A program made the translations under genes and the position numbers. From Gemmobacter denitrificans (lineage in GTDB: Bacteria > Pseudomonadota > Alphaproteobacteria > Rhodobacterales > Rhodobacteraceae): a stretch of 64,000 nucleotides of DNA. This document shows, piece after piece, positions 51,376 to 59,086 of this stretch. The first letter of the stretch is position 1. The number at the start of each line of letters is the position of its first letter. The notes under the pieces are model-generated. The model worked only from the letters and a program-made list of their open reading frames with translations, ran no database searches and was not told where the DNA came from. The DNA is taken from positions 186,001 through 250,000 of the forward strand of contig NZ_JBALHR010000004.1 of NCBI RefSeq assembly GCF_036964905.1. Reading direction: 5' to 3'.

Positions 51376-51581
51376 TGCGGGACGATTCGTCGCAGCGGCA
51401 CAGGAATTGGATTGAAAATTCCATTTATGGAAAGTTTCCGCCACCTGTTCCGATATTTCCCATCGGAAACCTGCGCTGGCGAATTTCGCTTGGGACAGGT
51501 CGGAAACCACCCTGTCGGGGGGCAATCCTGTCGGTATCGTGCGGTCAAACACATCTGGGCGCCACACCCGCAGGAGAGATC
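51376..51581 (+). promoter_or_regulatory. Repeat-rich leader region of fhs
   Basis: This 206-base gap contains TTCCAT-TT-ATGGAA (51419-51432), the exact pair GTTTCCG (51434-51440) / CGGAAAC (51464-51470), an inner TTTCC-CATC-GGAAA hairpin that competes with it (51456-51469), a second copy of TCGGAAACC near 51500 and an ACAGG/CCTGT hairpin (51495-51515). It holds the fhs promoter and could be a structured 5' UTR or multiple operator sites. AGGAGAG sits before the fhs start. No gene. Confidence 0.4.
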
Positions 51582-53258
51582 ATGGCCTTCAAGACCGATA
51601 TCGAGATTGCACGCGAAGCCAAGAAAAAGCCGATCATGGAGATCGGTGCCAAGCTGGGCATCCCGTCGGAATCGCTGCTGCCCTATGGCCATGACAAGGC
51701 CAAGGTCAGCCAGGATTTCATCAAGTCGCTGGCAGACAAGCCCGACGGCAAGCTGGTTCTGGTGACCGCGATCAACCCGACGCCCGCGGGCGAGGGCAAG
51801 ACCACCACCACTGTGGGTCTGGGCGATGGCCTGAACCGGATCGGCAAGAAAGCCGTGATCTGCATCCGCGAAGCTTCGCTCGGCCCGAATTTCGGGATGA
51901 AGGGTGGCGCGGCTGGCGGTGGCATGGCGCAGGTCGTGCCGATGGAAGAGATGAACCTTCATTTCACCGGCGATTTCCACGCGATCACCAGCGCGCATAA
52001 CCTGCTGTCGGCGATGATCGACAACCACATCTACTGGGGCAACAGCCTGGGCATCGACGAACGCCGCGTGGTGTGGCGTCGTGTGATGGACATGAACGAC
52101 CGCGCGCTGCGCGATATCGTGGTGTCGCTGGGCGGCGTGTCGAACGGCTTCCCGCGCCAGACCGGGTTTGACATCACCGTGGCGTCGGAAGTCATGGCGA
52201 TCCTGTGCCTGTCGAACGATCTGGACGACCTGCAAAAGCGTCTGGGCGATATCGTCGTGGCCTATACCCGCGACAAGACCCCGATCTACTGCCGCGACAT
52301 CAAGGCCGATGGGGCCATGACCGTGCTGCTGAAGGACGCGATGCAGCCGAACCTGGTTCAGACGCTGGAAAACAACCCGGCCTTCGTGCATGGCGGCCCG
52401 TTTGCCAACATCGCCCATGGCTGCAACTCGGTCATCGCGACCAAGACCGCGCTGAAACTGGGCGAATATGTCGTGACCGAAGCGGGCTTCGGGGCCGATC
52501 TGGGGGCCGAGAAGTTTTTTGACATCAAGTGCCGCAAGGCGGGCCTGAAACCGGCCGCAGCCGTGATCGTGGCCACCGTCCGCGCCATGAAGATGAACGG
52601 CGGCGTCGCCAAGGCCGATCTGGGAGCCGAGAACATCGAAGCGGTCAAGAAGGGCTGCCCGAACCTTGGCCGTCACATCGCCAATGTGAAGGGCTTTGGC
52701 GTGCCGGTCGTGGTGGCGATCAACCACTTCTACAGCGACACCGATGCCGAAATTCAGGCGGTGAAGGATTATGTGGCGGCGCAAGGCGCCGAGGCGATCC
52801 TGTGCCAGCACTGGGCCAAGGGGTCGGAAGGGATCGAGGACCTGGCCCGCAAGGTGGTGAGCCTGGCGGAATCGGGCGCGGCCAATTTCTCGCCGCTCTA
52901 TCCCGATGACATGCCGCTGTTCCAGAAGGTCGAAACCATCGCCAAGCGCATCTATCACGCCGATGAAGTGCTGGCCGACAAGTCGATCCGCGATCAGCTG
53001 AAGGCATGGGAAATGGCCGGCTATGGCCATCTGCCGATCTGCATGGCCAAGACGCAGTACAGCTTCACCACCGATCCGAACCTGCGCGGTGCCCCCACCG
53101 GCCATTCGGTTCCGGTGCGCGAAGTGCGGCTTTCGGCTGGCGCAGGCTTCATCGTGGTGATCTGCGGTGAAATCATGACCATGCCCGGCCTGCCGAAAGT
53201 GCCGAGCGCCGAAGTCATCCGGCTGAACGATCAGGGCCATGTCGAGGGCCTGTTCTGA
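51582..53258 (+). CDS. fhs: Formate-tetrahydrofolate ligase
   Basis: 558 residues from the ATG with AGGAGA upstream. The P-loop TPAGEGKTTTTVGLGDGL (~65-82) and the downstream blocks SLGPNFGMKGGAAGGG, NLHFTGDFHAITSAHNLL, FVHGGPFANIAHGCNS and VTEAGFGADLGAEKF are diagnostic. The enzyme makes 10-formyl-THF from formate, THF and ATP, or runs in reverse releasing formate and ATP. With the folD genes downstream it forms a one-carbon module used by relatives to oxidise methyl groups to formate. Confidence 0.97.
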   Translation: MAFKTDIEIAREAKKKPIMEIGAKLGIPSESLLPYGHDKAKVSQDFIKSLADKPDGKLVLVTAINPTPAGEGKTTTTVGLGDGLNRIGKKAVICIREASLGPNFGMKGGAAGGGMAQVVPMEEMNLHFTGDFHAITSAHNLLSAMIDNHIYWGNSLGIDERRVVWRRVMDMNDRALRDIVVSLGGVSNGFPRQTGFDITVASEVMAILCLSNDLDDLQKRLGDIVVAYTRDKTPIYCRDIKADGAMTVLLKDAMQPNLVQTLENNPAFVHGGPFANIAHGCNSVIATKTALKLGEYVVTEAGFGADLGAEKFFDIKCRKAGLKPAAAVIVATVRAMKMNGGVAKADLGAENIEAVKKGCPNLGRHIANVKGFGVPVVVAINHFYSDTDAEIQAVKDYVAAQGAEAILCQHWAKGSEGIEDLARKVVSLAESGAANFSPLYPDDMPLFQKVETIAKRIYHADEVLADKSIRDQLKAWEMAGYGHLPICMAKTQYSFTTDPNLRGAPTGHSVPVREVRLSAGAGFIVVICGEIMTMPGLPKVPSAEVIRLNDQGHVEGLF

Positions 53259-53328
53259 GGCATTGCGCCCCGTTGCGTCTTCCGGTCCGCCCCCTTATCT
53301 CGGGGGCGGACTTATCGGAGGAAGCGTG

Positions 53329-53640
53329 ATGCGCAAACCGGCAGACTGCGACAGCATGGCCCATGTCCGGGCCGAGATCGACCGGCTGGACGAAACGCTT
53401 GTGGCCCTGTTTGCCGAACGTGCCGCCTATATCGACCGCGCTGCGCAGATCAAATCCAGGGTCGATCTGCCGGCACGCATCGAGGATCGGGTGGAGGAAG
53501 TGGTGGCCAATGTGCGCCGTCATGCCGAGGCAGCGGGTCTGCCCCCCGACCTGATCGAGAAATTCTGGCGCCGTCTGATCGATTGGTCGATTGCGCGCGA
53601 GGAAACCCATCTGGGCCCCGACAGCCTGCGCAAGGGATGA
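53329..53640 (+). CDS. Chorismate mutase, AroQ type
   Basis: 103 residues from the ATG preceded by GGAGG. The AroQ helical fold shows VRAEIDRLDETLVALFAERAAYIDRAAQIK, with active-site Arg/Lys positions, followed by RIEDRVEEVVANVRRHAEAAGL. It converts chorismate to prephenate. A lone chorismate mutase inside a C1-folate cluster is unexpected; the related isochorismate pyruvate lyase or salicylate-type activities are alternatives. It is 70 bases after fhs and 49 before the first folD. Confidence 0.85.
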   Translation: MRKPADCDSMAHVRAEIDRLDETLVALFAERAAYIDRAAQIKSRVDLPARIEDRVEEVVANVRRHAEAAGLPPDLIEKFWRRLIDWSIAREETHLGPDSLRKG

Positions 53641-53689
53641 CCCGCGCGGGCCGTATTGCAGGATCGGCCCACAGCAGTGGAAGGCACGC

Positions 53690-54568
53690 ATGACCGCAAC
53701 CCTGATTGACGGCAAGGCCATCGCCGCACGCATGCTGGGGCAGGTGCAGGCCGAGGCTGGCGATCTGGCTGAACGGGGCTGGGCGCCGCGCCTGGTGTCG
53801 ATTTCGGTGGGCGATGTGGCTGCGGCGGAACTTTACGTCCGCAATCAGCAGCGCCAGGCCGAGGCGGCGGGGGTCGCCTTCGAGGCGCGCAATTACCCTG
53901 CCGAGATCAGCCTTGAACAACTGATCGGCGTGCTTCACGGGTTGAACGCCGACCCGAGGGTGAATGGCATCATCATCCAGCGCCCGTTGCCCGCCCATAT
54001 TCCGGTCAAGACCCTGCAGAAGGCCGTGCATCCGATGAAGGATGTGGAAGGCATGCATCCGGCCAGCATCGGCAATATCGTCTATAACGACCTGACGCTT
54101 GGCCCCTGCACCGCCGTGGCTGCGGTGGAAATCCTGAAAACCCTGCCGCTGCGCATGGAAGGGCTGGATGTCTGTGTCATCGGCCATTCGGAAATCGTGG
54201 GAAAACCCATCGCCTTTCTGATGATGGGGCTGGGGGCCACGGTGACTGTCTGCCATCACATGACCCGGCAGGTTGCCGTGCACAGCCGCGCCGCCGATGC
54301 CGTCTTTGTGGCGGTGGGCAAGCCCGGTCTGGTCACGGGCGAGATGCTGAAACCGGGGGCTGCGCTGATCGACATCGGCATCAACCGGGTGGATGGTCGC
54401 ACGGTGGGCGATGCCGATTTCGACAGTTGCGCCCAGGTGGCGGGCTGGATCACCCCGGTTCCGGGTGGGGTCGGGCCGGTCACCGTGGCCACGCTGATGA
54501 AAAACGCCGTGCTGGCCACGCGCATGCAAATGGATCATTACACCGCCGCCTTTGCGGTGGAACGCTGA
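53690..54568 (+). CDS. Divergent FolD paralogue lacking the catalytic lysine
   Basis: 292 residues from MTATLIDGKAIAARML. Fold and NADP-binding regions match FolD (VCVIGHSEIVGKPIAFLMM, GWITPVPGGVGPVTVATLMKNA). But the YVxxK motif is YVRNQ (Tyr49, Gln53 in place of Lys), and the conserved Asp of KDVDG is Glu120 (KDVEG). Gln97 is retained in QRPLP. Lys is needed for methenyl-THF cyclohydrolase activity, so this is probably a dehydrogenase only, or binds another pteridine. It is followed 11 bases later by a normal folD. Domain order and length are unaltered, so this is not a pseudogene. Confidence 0.9.
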   Translation: MTATLIDGKAIAARMLGQVQAEAGDLAERGWAPRLVSISVGDVAAAELYVRNQQRQAEAAGVAFEARNYPAEISLEQLIGVLHGLNADPRVNGIIIQRPLPAHIPVKTLQKAVHPMKDVEGMHPASIGNIVYNDLTLGPCTAVAAVEILKTLPLRMEGLDVCVIGHSEIVGKPIAFLMMGLGATVTVCHHMTRQVAVHSRAADAVFVAVGKPGLVTGEMLKPGAALIDIGINRVDGRTVGDADFDSCAQVAGWITPVPGGVGPVTVATLMKNAVLATRMQMDHYTAAFAVER

Positions 54569-54579
54569 GGGAGAACACC

Positions 54580-55470
54580 ATGACGGCGGCAATCATTGAC
54601 GGCAAGGCCTTTGCGGCCAAGGTACGGGCAGAGGTCGCGGGCCATGTGGCGCGGCTGAAGGAGGAACATGGGCTGCAGCCCGGTCTCGCGGTGGTTCTGG
54701 TGGGCGAAGACCCGGCCAGCCAGGTCTATGTGTCATCCAAGGGCAAGCAGACGGTCGAGGTTGGCATGGCCTCGATCGAACACAAGCTGCCTGCCGACAC
54801 GTCCGAGGCTGTGCTGCTGGACCTGATCGGCAAGCTGAATGCCGATCCGAAAATCCACGGCATTCTCGTGCAGTTGCCGCTGCCGGCGCATCTGAATTCG
54901 GAGCTGGTCATCAACACGATCGACCCGGCCAAGGACGTGGACGGCTTTCACATTTCGAATGTCGGCCTGCTGGGCACGGGGCAGAAAAGCATGGTGCCCT
55001 GCACACCGCTTGGCTGTCTGATGATGTTGCGCGATCACCATGGCAAGCTGGCCGGGATGAATGCGGTCGTCGTGGGACGGAGCAATATCGTGGGCAAGCC
55101 CATGGCCCAGTTGCTGCTGGGGGATAGCTGCACCGTGACCATTGCCCATAGCCGCACCAAGGATCTGGCTGCGGTGTGTCGCGGGGCCGATATTCTTGTG
55201 GCCGCCGTCGGACGGCCCGAGATGATCACGGGCGATATGGTCAAGCCCGGGGCGACGGTGATCGATGTCGGCATCAACCGGATCGAACGCGAGGGCAAGG
55301 CCAAGCTGGTGGGCGATGTCCACTTTGAAAGCGCTGCGGCTGTGGCAGGGGCCATTACCCCGGTACCGGGCGGGGTGGGGCCGATGACCATTGCCTGCCT
55401 GCTGGCCAATACACTGACGGCCTGCTGCCGTGCCCATGGCCTGCCGGAACCGGCCGGGCTGACGGCCTGA
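54580..55470 (+). CDS. folD: Methylene-THF dehydrogenase/methenyl-THF cyclohydrolase
   Basis: 296 residues from the ATG preceded by GAGGGAG. All FolD catalytic residues are present: Tyr50 and Lys54 in QVYVSSKGK, Gln in VQLPLPAHL and Asp in AKDVDGFH. The NADP-binding motif VVVGRSNIVGKPMAQLLL and C-terminal AGAITPVPGGVGPMTIACLL are intact. This bifunctional enzyme converts 5,10-methylene-THF to 10-formyl-THF, which Fhs then handles. Its tandem position behind the divergent paralogue suggests an old duplication with one functional copy kept. Confidence 0.96.
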   Translation: MTAAIIDGKAFAAKVRAEVAGHVARLKEEHGLQPGLAVVLVGEDPASQVYVSSKGKQTVEVGMASIEHKLPADTSEAVLLDLIGKLNADPKIHGILVQLPLPAHLNSELVINTIDPAKDVDGFHISNVGLLGTGQKSMVPCTPLGCLMMLRDHHGKLAGMNAVVVGRSNIVGKPMAQLLLGDSCTVTIAHSRTKDLAAVCRGADILVAAVGRPEMITGDMVKPGATVIDVGINRIEREGKAKLVGDVHFESAAAVAGAITPVPGGVGPMTIACLLANTLTACCRAHGLPEPAGLTA

Positions 55471-55477
55471 CACGGGC

Positions 55478-55508
55478 GCCGCCCCGCGACATTTCTGACC
55501 GGGGCGGC
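55478..55508 (+). terminator. Stem-loop after folD
   Basis: GCCGCCCCG (55478-55486) and CGGGGCGGC (55500-55508) form a 9-bp perfect stem with a 13-base loop, eight bases after the folD stop. It lacks a T-run, so it may be a weak or Rho-assisted terminator of the fhs cluster. Confidence 0.5.
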
Positions 55509-55516
55509 TGCCATAT

Positions 55517-55571
55517 ATGTCGCAAAGCGACATGAACTTGCGCTGCGCAACGCAATCGCGTGTTGCGCTGC
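55517..55571. promoter_or_regulatory. Repeat cluster upstream of the LytTR gene
   Basis: ATGTCGC-AAA-GCGACAT (55517-55533) is a perfect 7-bp inverted repeat. TTGCGC-T-GCGCAA (55538-55550) is a second palindrome. TTGCGCTGC occurs twice as a direct repeat (55538-55546 and 55563-55571), 25 bases apart. LytTR regulators bind direct repeats, so autoregulation is possible. Confidence 0.45.
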
Positions 55572-55603
55572 AGAGGTGTAACGATTATCGCTGCTGCAGG
55601 TGC

Positions 55604-56404
55604 ATGGTAATATTCCGATTTGTAATGGCGGCCTTTATCTCAGTTCTGACCGCTGATCTGAAAAGCCCCTTGCCCTATGTGGCTTGGCTTGCCTTCGGTT
55701 TGATTCTCGGGGTTTCTGGTCCATTCGGATCGTATTGGGCACTGGATCTTCCAAGCCGCATTTTGCTCTGGTTGGGGTTGATGGCCGTCGGCATGATGGT
55801 CGGCATGACCATCAGGGCCTTTGTGCGCGGGGTGTTGCGCCAGACCGATTTCCTCCGAGGTGCAGTTCTGGTGGCGGTGTTGTCCGCGCTTGTCATGTCC
55901 GGGCCGCTTTATCTGTTGTCGGCACGGGTCTTTGACGCGGTTGAGGCCATGCGCCCGTCGTTGATTGATCTGGTGATCTTTGTGTTTGGCATCTCGCTCC
56001 TGATCGGGGCCGTGCGCGAAATGCTGACGACCGGCGCTGTACCGGTTTTGTTGTCAACCGCCGATCTGCCAGATCAACCCGAAGACCAGCCGCTGCCGCG
56101 TGTTGTCGCCCGGCTGGAGCCGGAATTGCAGGGGCGGCTATTGGCCCTGACGGTGCGTGACCATTATGTCGATGTCTATACCAGCAAGGGGCGCGGGGCG
56201 CTGCTGATCCGGCTGGCGGATGCGATTGCCGAAGCCGAAGGCGAAGCGGGCACGCAGATTCACCGCTCGCATTGGGTGGCATGGGCTGCGATTCGTGCGG
56301 TGGAAAAGGAAAATGGCCGGGTCTGGGTGCGGCTATGCCCTGAACTGCGCATGCCTGTCAGCAAATCTCATCGCGCCAAGCTGGAAGATCGCGGGCTGCT
56401 CTGA
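55604..56404 (+). CDS. Membrane-anchored LytTR-type transcriptional regulator
   Basis: 266 residues from the ATG at 55604, near GCAGG; an ATG at 55625 is an alternative start. Four TM helices fill residues ~20-150 (AWLAFGLILGVSGPFG, LWLGLMAVGMMVGMTI, GAVLVAVLSALVMSGPLYLL, LIDLVIFVFGISLLIGAV). The C-terminal ~100 residues form the LytTR DNA-binding domain (LLALTVRDHYVDVYTSKGRGALLIRLADAI, HRSHWVAWAAIRAVEKENGRVWV). No receiver or kinase domain is present, so it may sense a membrane signal directly. It lies just after the C1 cluster, and its 3' end overlaps pdeM by 37 bases, antisense. Confidence 0.87.
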   Translation: MVIFRFVMAAFISVLTADLKSPLPYVAWLAFGLILGVSGPFGSYWALDLPSRILLWLGLMAVGMMVGMTIRAFVRGVLRQTDFLRGAVLVAVLSALVMSGPLYLLSARVFDAVEAMRPSLIDLVIFVFGISLLIGAVREMLTTGAVPVLLSTADLPDQPEDQPLPRVVARLEPELQGRLLALTVRDHYVDVYTSKGRGALLIRLADAIAEAEGEAGTQIHRSHWVAWAAIRAVEKENGRVWVRLCPELRMPVSKSHRAKLEDRGLL

Positions 56405-57054
56405 CAGGCGGCTGCATAGGGCAGGGGCAGGGCGCGGGGGCCAGTCAGCACGGCCAAAGCGCCCGGACCCATCACCGCGTCAAGTGCGGTAGCCCCGCAC
56501 CACAGCCCACCCGTATAGGCCCCGAAAGCAGGCAGGATCAGCCGCGCATCACCATCGATCAGAAAGCAGGGTCGGCTTTGCCCGGCCAGCCGGGCCTTGG
56601 GGTGGAAGTGGCCCGAAACCTCGCCCCCCGGGGTTTCGGCCATGTGCCGGAAGGTCAGGCCAGCCAGCCGCATGTCTGACCGGTGGCTGCCGCCGATATG
56701 GCCCGGGCCCGGATCGTGATTGCCCGCAATCCAGATCCAGTCGCGCCCCGCCATCAGCCGGATCAGCCAGAGCCGGTCTGTCTCCTCCAGCTCGGCCTCG
56801 GCCTGCAGATCGTCGAAACTGTCACCCAGACAGATCACCCGCTGTGCCCCGGTCACCTCCAGCGCCTGATCCAGCCGCAACAGGGTTTCGCGGGTTTCAT
56901 AGGGCGGCAGCAGCGCCCCGCCGCGCCGGGCCAGCCGGGCGGATTTGCCGAAATGCAGGTCAGAAACCACCAGCAACCGCTGGTCGGGCCAGTGCAGCGC
57001 CCCGCAGGCCATGGCCCGCAAATGCGCCCCGGCAAAGGCAAAGGCGTGATCCAT
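56368..57054 (-). CDS. pdeM: Metallophosphoesterase PdeM (ligase-associated type)
   Basis: 228 residues from the ATG at 57054 (MDHAFAFAGAHLRAMACGAL). All five phosphoesterase motifs are visible: LVVSDLHFGKSARLARRG, CLGDSFDD, AGNHDPGPG, SGHFHPK and the closing strand region. The KSARLARRG stretch is typical of the ligase-associated DNA-repair phosphoesterase. The usual partners, a LigD-type ligase, Lhr helicase and exonuclease, are absent here. The last 37 bases overlap the 3' end of the convergent LytTR gene. Confidence 0.87.
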   Translation of the reverse strand: MDHAFAFAGAHLRAMACGALHWPDQRLLVVSDLHFGKSARLARRGGALLPPYETRETLLRLDQALEVTGAQRVICLGDSFDDLQAEAELEETDRLWLIRLMAGRDWIWIAGNHDPGPGHIGGSHRSDMRLAGLTFRHMAETPGGEVSGHFHPKARLAGQSRPCFLIDGDARLILPAFGAYTGGLWCGATALDAVMGPGALAVLTGPRALPLPYAAACQSSPRSSSLAR

Positions 57055-57165
57055 CCGCAAGCAGTGCCAATTCCGCGCCAGACGCGCAAGGGGGGCAGGG
57101 GTTGCCCGCGCCCCCCCGGCTGGTGTAGAGGAGCCCATCATCGTACAAACGACCGGAGCAGGGCC

Positions 57166-57909
57166 ATGGCAGGCCATTCCAAATGGGCCAATATCCAGCA
57201 TCGCAAGGGCAAGCAGGACAAGCTGCGCTCCAAGATGTTTTCCAAGCTGTCGAAAGAACTGACCGTCGCGGCCAAGATGGGCGATCCCGACCCTGACAAG
57301 AACCCGCGTCTGCGTCTTGCGGTGAAGGCGGCGAAGGCCGTTTCGATGCCCAAGGACGTGATTGATCGCGCGATCAAGAAATCCATGGGTGGCGATGCGG
57401 CGGATTACACCGAAATCCGGTATGAAGGTTATGGTGCGGGCGGTATCGCGGTGATCGTCGAGGCGATGACCGACAACCTGAACCGCACGGCCAGCAATGT
57501 ACGCAGCTATTTCACCAAGGCTGGCGGCAATCTGGGCCAGACCGGATCGGTCAGCCACAGCTTTGATCGGGTGGGCGAGATTTCCTACCCGGCCAGCGTG
57601 GGCGATGCCGATACGGTGATGATGGCGGCGCTTGAGGCCGGCGCGGATGACGTGGAATCCGATGAGGAAGGCCACTGGATCTATTGCGCGGTAGAAAACC
57701 TGTCCGAAGTTTCCGATGCGCTGGAAAAGACCTTGGGCGAATCCACCGAATCCAAACTGATCTTCCGCCCGCAATCGCGGACCGAGGTTGATCTCGACAC
57801 CGCACAAAAGCTGATGAAGCTGATCGACATGCTGGAAGAGGATGACGATGTGCAAACCGTCACCCATAATTTCGACATGTCGGATGAAGTGGCGGCCCAA
57901 CTGGGCTGA
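57166..57909 (+). CDS. yebC: YebC/PmpR family protein
   Basis: 247 residues from MAGHSKWANIQHRKGKQDKLR, a near-invariant start. KAVSMPKDVIDRAIKKSMGG and YEGYGAGGIAVIVEAMTDNLNRTASNVRSYFTKAGGNLGQTGSVS are characteristic. YebC proteins have been described as transcription factors and, more recently, as factors that help ribosomes translate proline-rich sequences. A proline-rich TolA and the Pro-rich carboxypeptidase linker are encoded in the same window. Ends in a strong terminator. Confidence 0.95.
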   Translation: MAGHSKWANIQHRKGKQDKLRSKMFSKLSKELTVAAKMGDPDPDKNPRLRLAVKAAKAVSMPKDVIDRAIKKSMGGDAADYTEIRYEGYGAGGIAVIVEAMTDNLNRTASNVRSYFTKAGGNLGQTGSVSHSFDRVGEISYPASVGDADTVMMAALEAGADDVESDEEGHWIYCAVENLSEVSDALEKTLGESTESKLIFRPQSRTEVDLDTAQKLMKLIDMLEEDDDVQTVTHNFDMSDEVAAQLG

Positions 57910-57933
57910 ACCAGCCTGACAGATCATAAGTGA

Positions 57934-57970
57934 AAGGCCCCCTGACTGCCGGTCAGGGGGCCTTCTTTAT
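57934..57970. terminator. Strong bidirectional-looking terminator after yebC
   Basis: AAGGCCCCCTGAC (57934-57946), loop TGCCG, GTCAGGGGGCCTT (57952-57964), then CTTTAT. The 13-bp stem is perfect. It sits between the convergent yebC and RTX genes and can serve both. Confidence 0.88.
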
Positions 57971-58001
57971 CATCGGGCGCTGCGGGGGCGGGCCTTGATC
58001 A

Positions 58002-58955
58002 TCACGCAAAGCTCCATCCGTCCAGAAAGGCGTCGAAGCGGGCGGTAACCGGGTCATCCCCGAAAATCATCATGCGCTCTTTCAGCGCGCTGCGGCTGAC
58101 ATCCTGCAAGGTGATGGTCATGTCGGCGATCCGCAGGATCAGGTCATCTCCGCGCCGGGCAACGGTCAGGTCGTCACGTTCAAGATCGCCCGCGAAAACC
58201 AGCCGGTCGCCTGTGCCGAAATCAGTGATGACGGCGGCAGCGTCACCGCCCCGGAACACGAACCTGTCGCTGCCGCTGCCCCCTGTCACTGTGTCGCGGC
58301 CCAGACCGCCATCCAGCGTGTCATCGCCCCTGCCACCGATCAGATGGTCCTGCCCCTGTGCGCCGACCAGCAGGTCATTGCCGTTTTCGCCCAGCAGCCG
58401 ATCATTGCCGACGCCCCCCAGCACCATATCCCCGCCACTGCCGCCGCGCAGCGTGTCATGGCCTGTATTGCCGCCAAGAATATCCTGCCCGCCATGGGAT
58501 TGCGCATAGTCATTGCCGTTCGACAGGATCATCAGATCGTCACCAGCCAGCGCTTGCCTGAGGATCATCAGATCATCCGCGCGCGTTTCCGAAGCTGCGG
58601 CAGCGGCCACATCGCGGCCAGCCAGATCGGCATGGGCGAGCATTACCAGACCATCGCCTTGATCGACATACCAGCCCGACACTTGCCCGGCGCTGACTTG
58701 CCCGCCCGAGATGGCCAACCCGGTTCCGAACAGAAACTGGGTCAGGTCGCGGTTGTTGCTGTGAATGGTCTGGGTCGTTGGCAAAAGCTCTGACGCCCAG
58801 TCCTTTTGGCGATCATAAAGCGCGATGCTCCAGTTACCGCTGTTCAACTGCTGTTGAAACAGCCGTGACGGCGATACCGTTGCAAAGACATCCAACCCGA
58901 AGCCGGAGGTTGCCGCACGAAAATCGCTGGCATTGCTGCTGTGAAAAAGCGCCAT
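58002..58955 (-). CDS. RTX-type calcium-binding protein
   Basis: 317 residues from the ATG at 58955 (MALFHSSNASDFRAATSG), which has AAAGG upstream; an upstream in-frame start would add 14 residues. Residues ~150-220 hold RTX nonapeptides (GGNTGHDTLRGGSGGDMVLG, GNDRLLGENGNDLLVG, GDDTLDGGLGRDTVTGG). SDRFVFRGGDAAAVITDFGTGDRLVF is the post-repeat segment seen in many T1SS substrates. The N-terminal ~140 residues have no recognised domain. No signal peptide. It shares only the RTX part with the gene at 156, and there is no transporter nearby. Confidence 0.86.
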   Translation of the reverse strand: MALFHSSNASDFRAATSGFGLDVFATVSPSRLFQQQLNSGNWSIALYDRQKDWASELLPTTQTIHSNNRDLTQFLFGTGLAISGGQVSAGQVSGWYVDQGDGLVMLAHADLAGRDVAAAAASETRADDLMILRQALAGDDLMILSNGNDYAQSHGGQDILGGNTGHDTLRGGSGGDMVLGGVGNDRLLGENGNDLLVGAQGQDHLIGGRGDDTLDGGLGRDTVTGGSGSDRFVFRGGDAAAVITDFGTGDRLVFAGDLERDDLTVARRGDDLILRIADMTITLQDVSRSALKERMMIFGDDPVTARFDAFLDGWSFA

Positions 58956-59086
58956 GGAACACCTTTGGAAAAGGGGAAGGTCAGGAAAATCGGTCAAATA
59001 GTAACACGCGCAGCATAGCCTGATTTTGCACCTGCAGCAACTGCCGCGCGATGCTGGTGGCCCTGTTGCAAGATTTGCGGGTGGGG

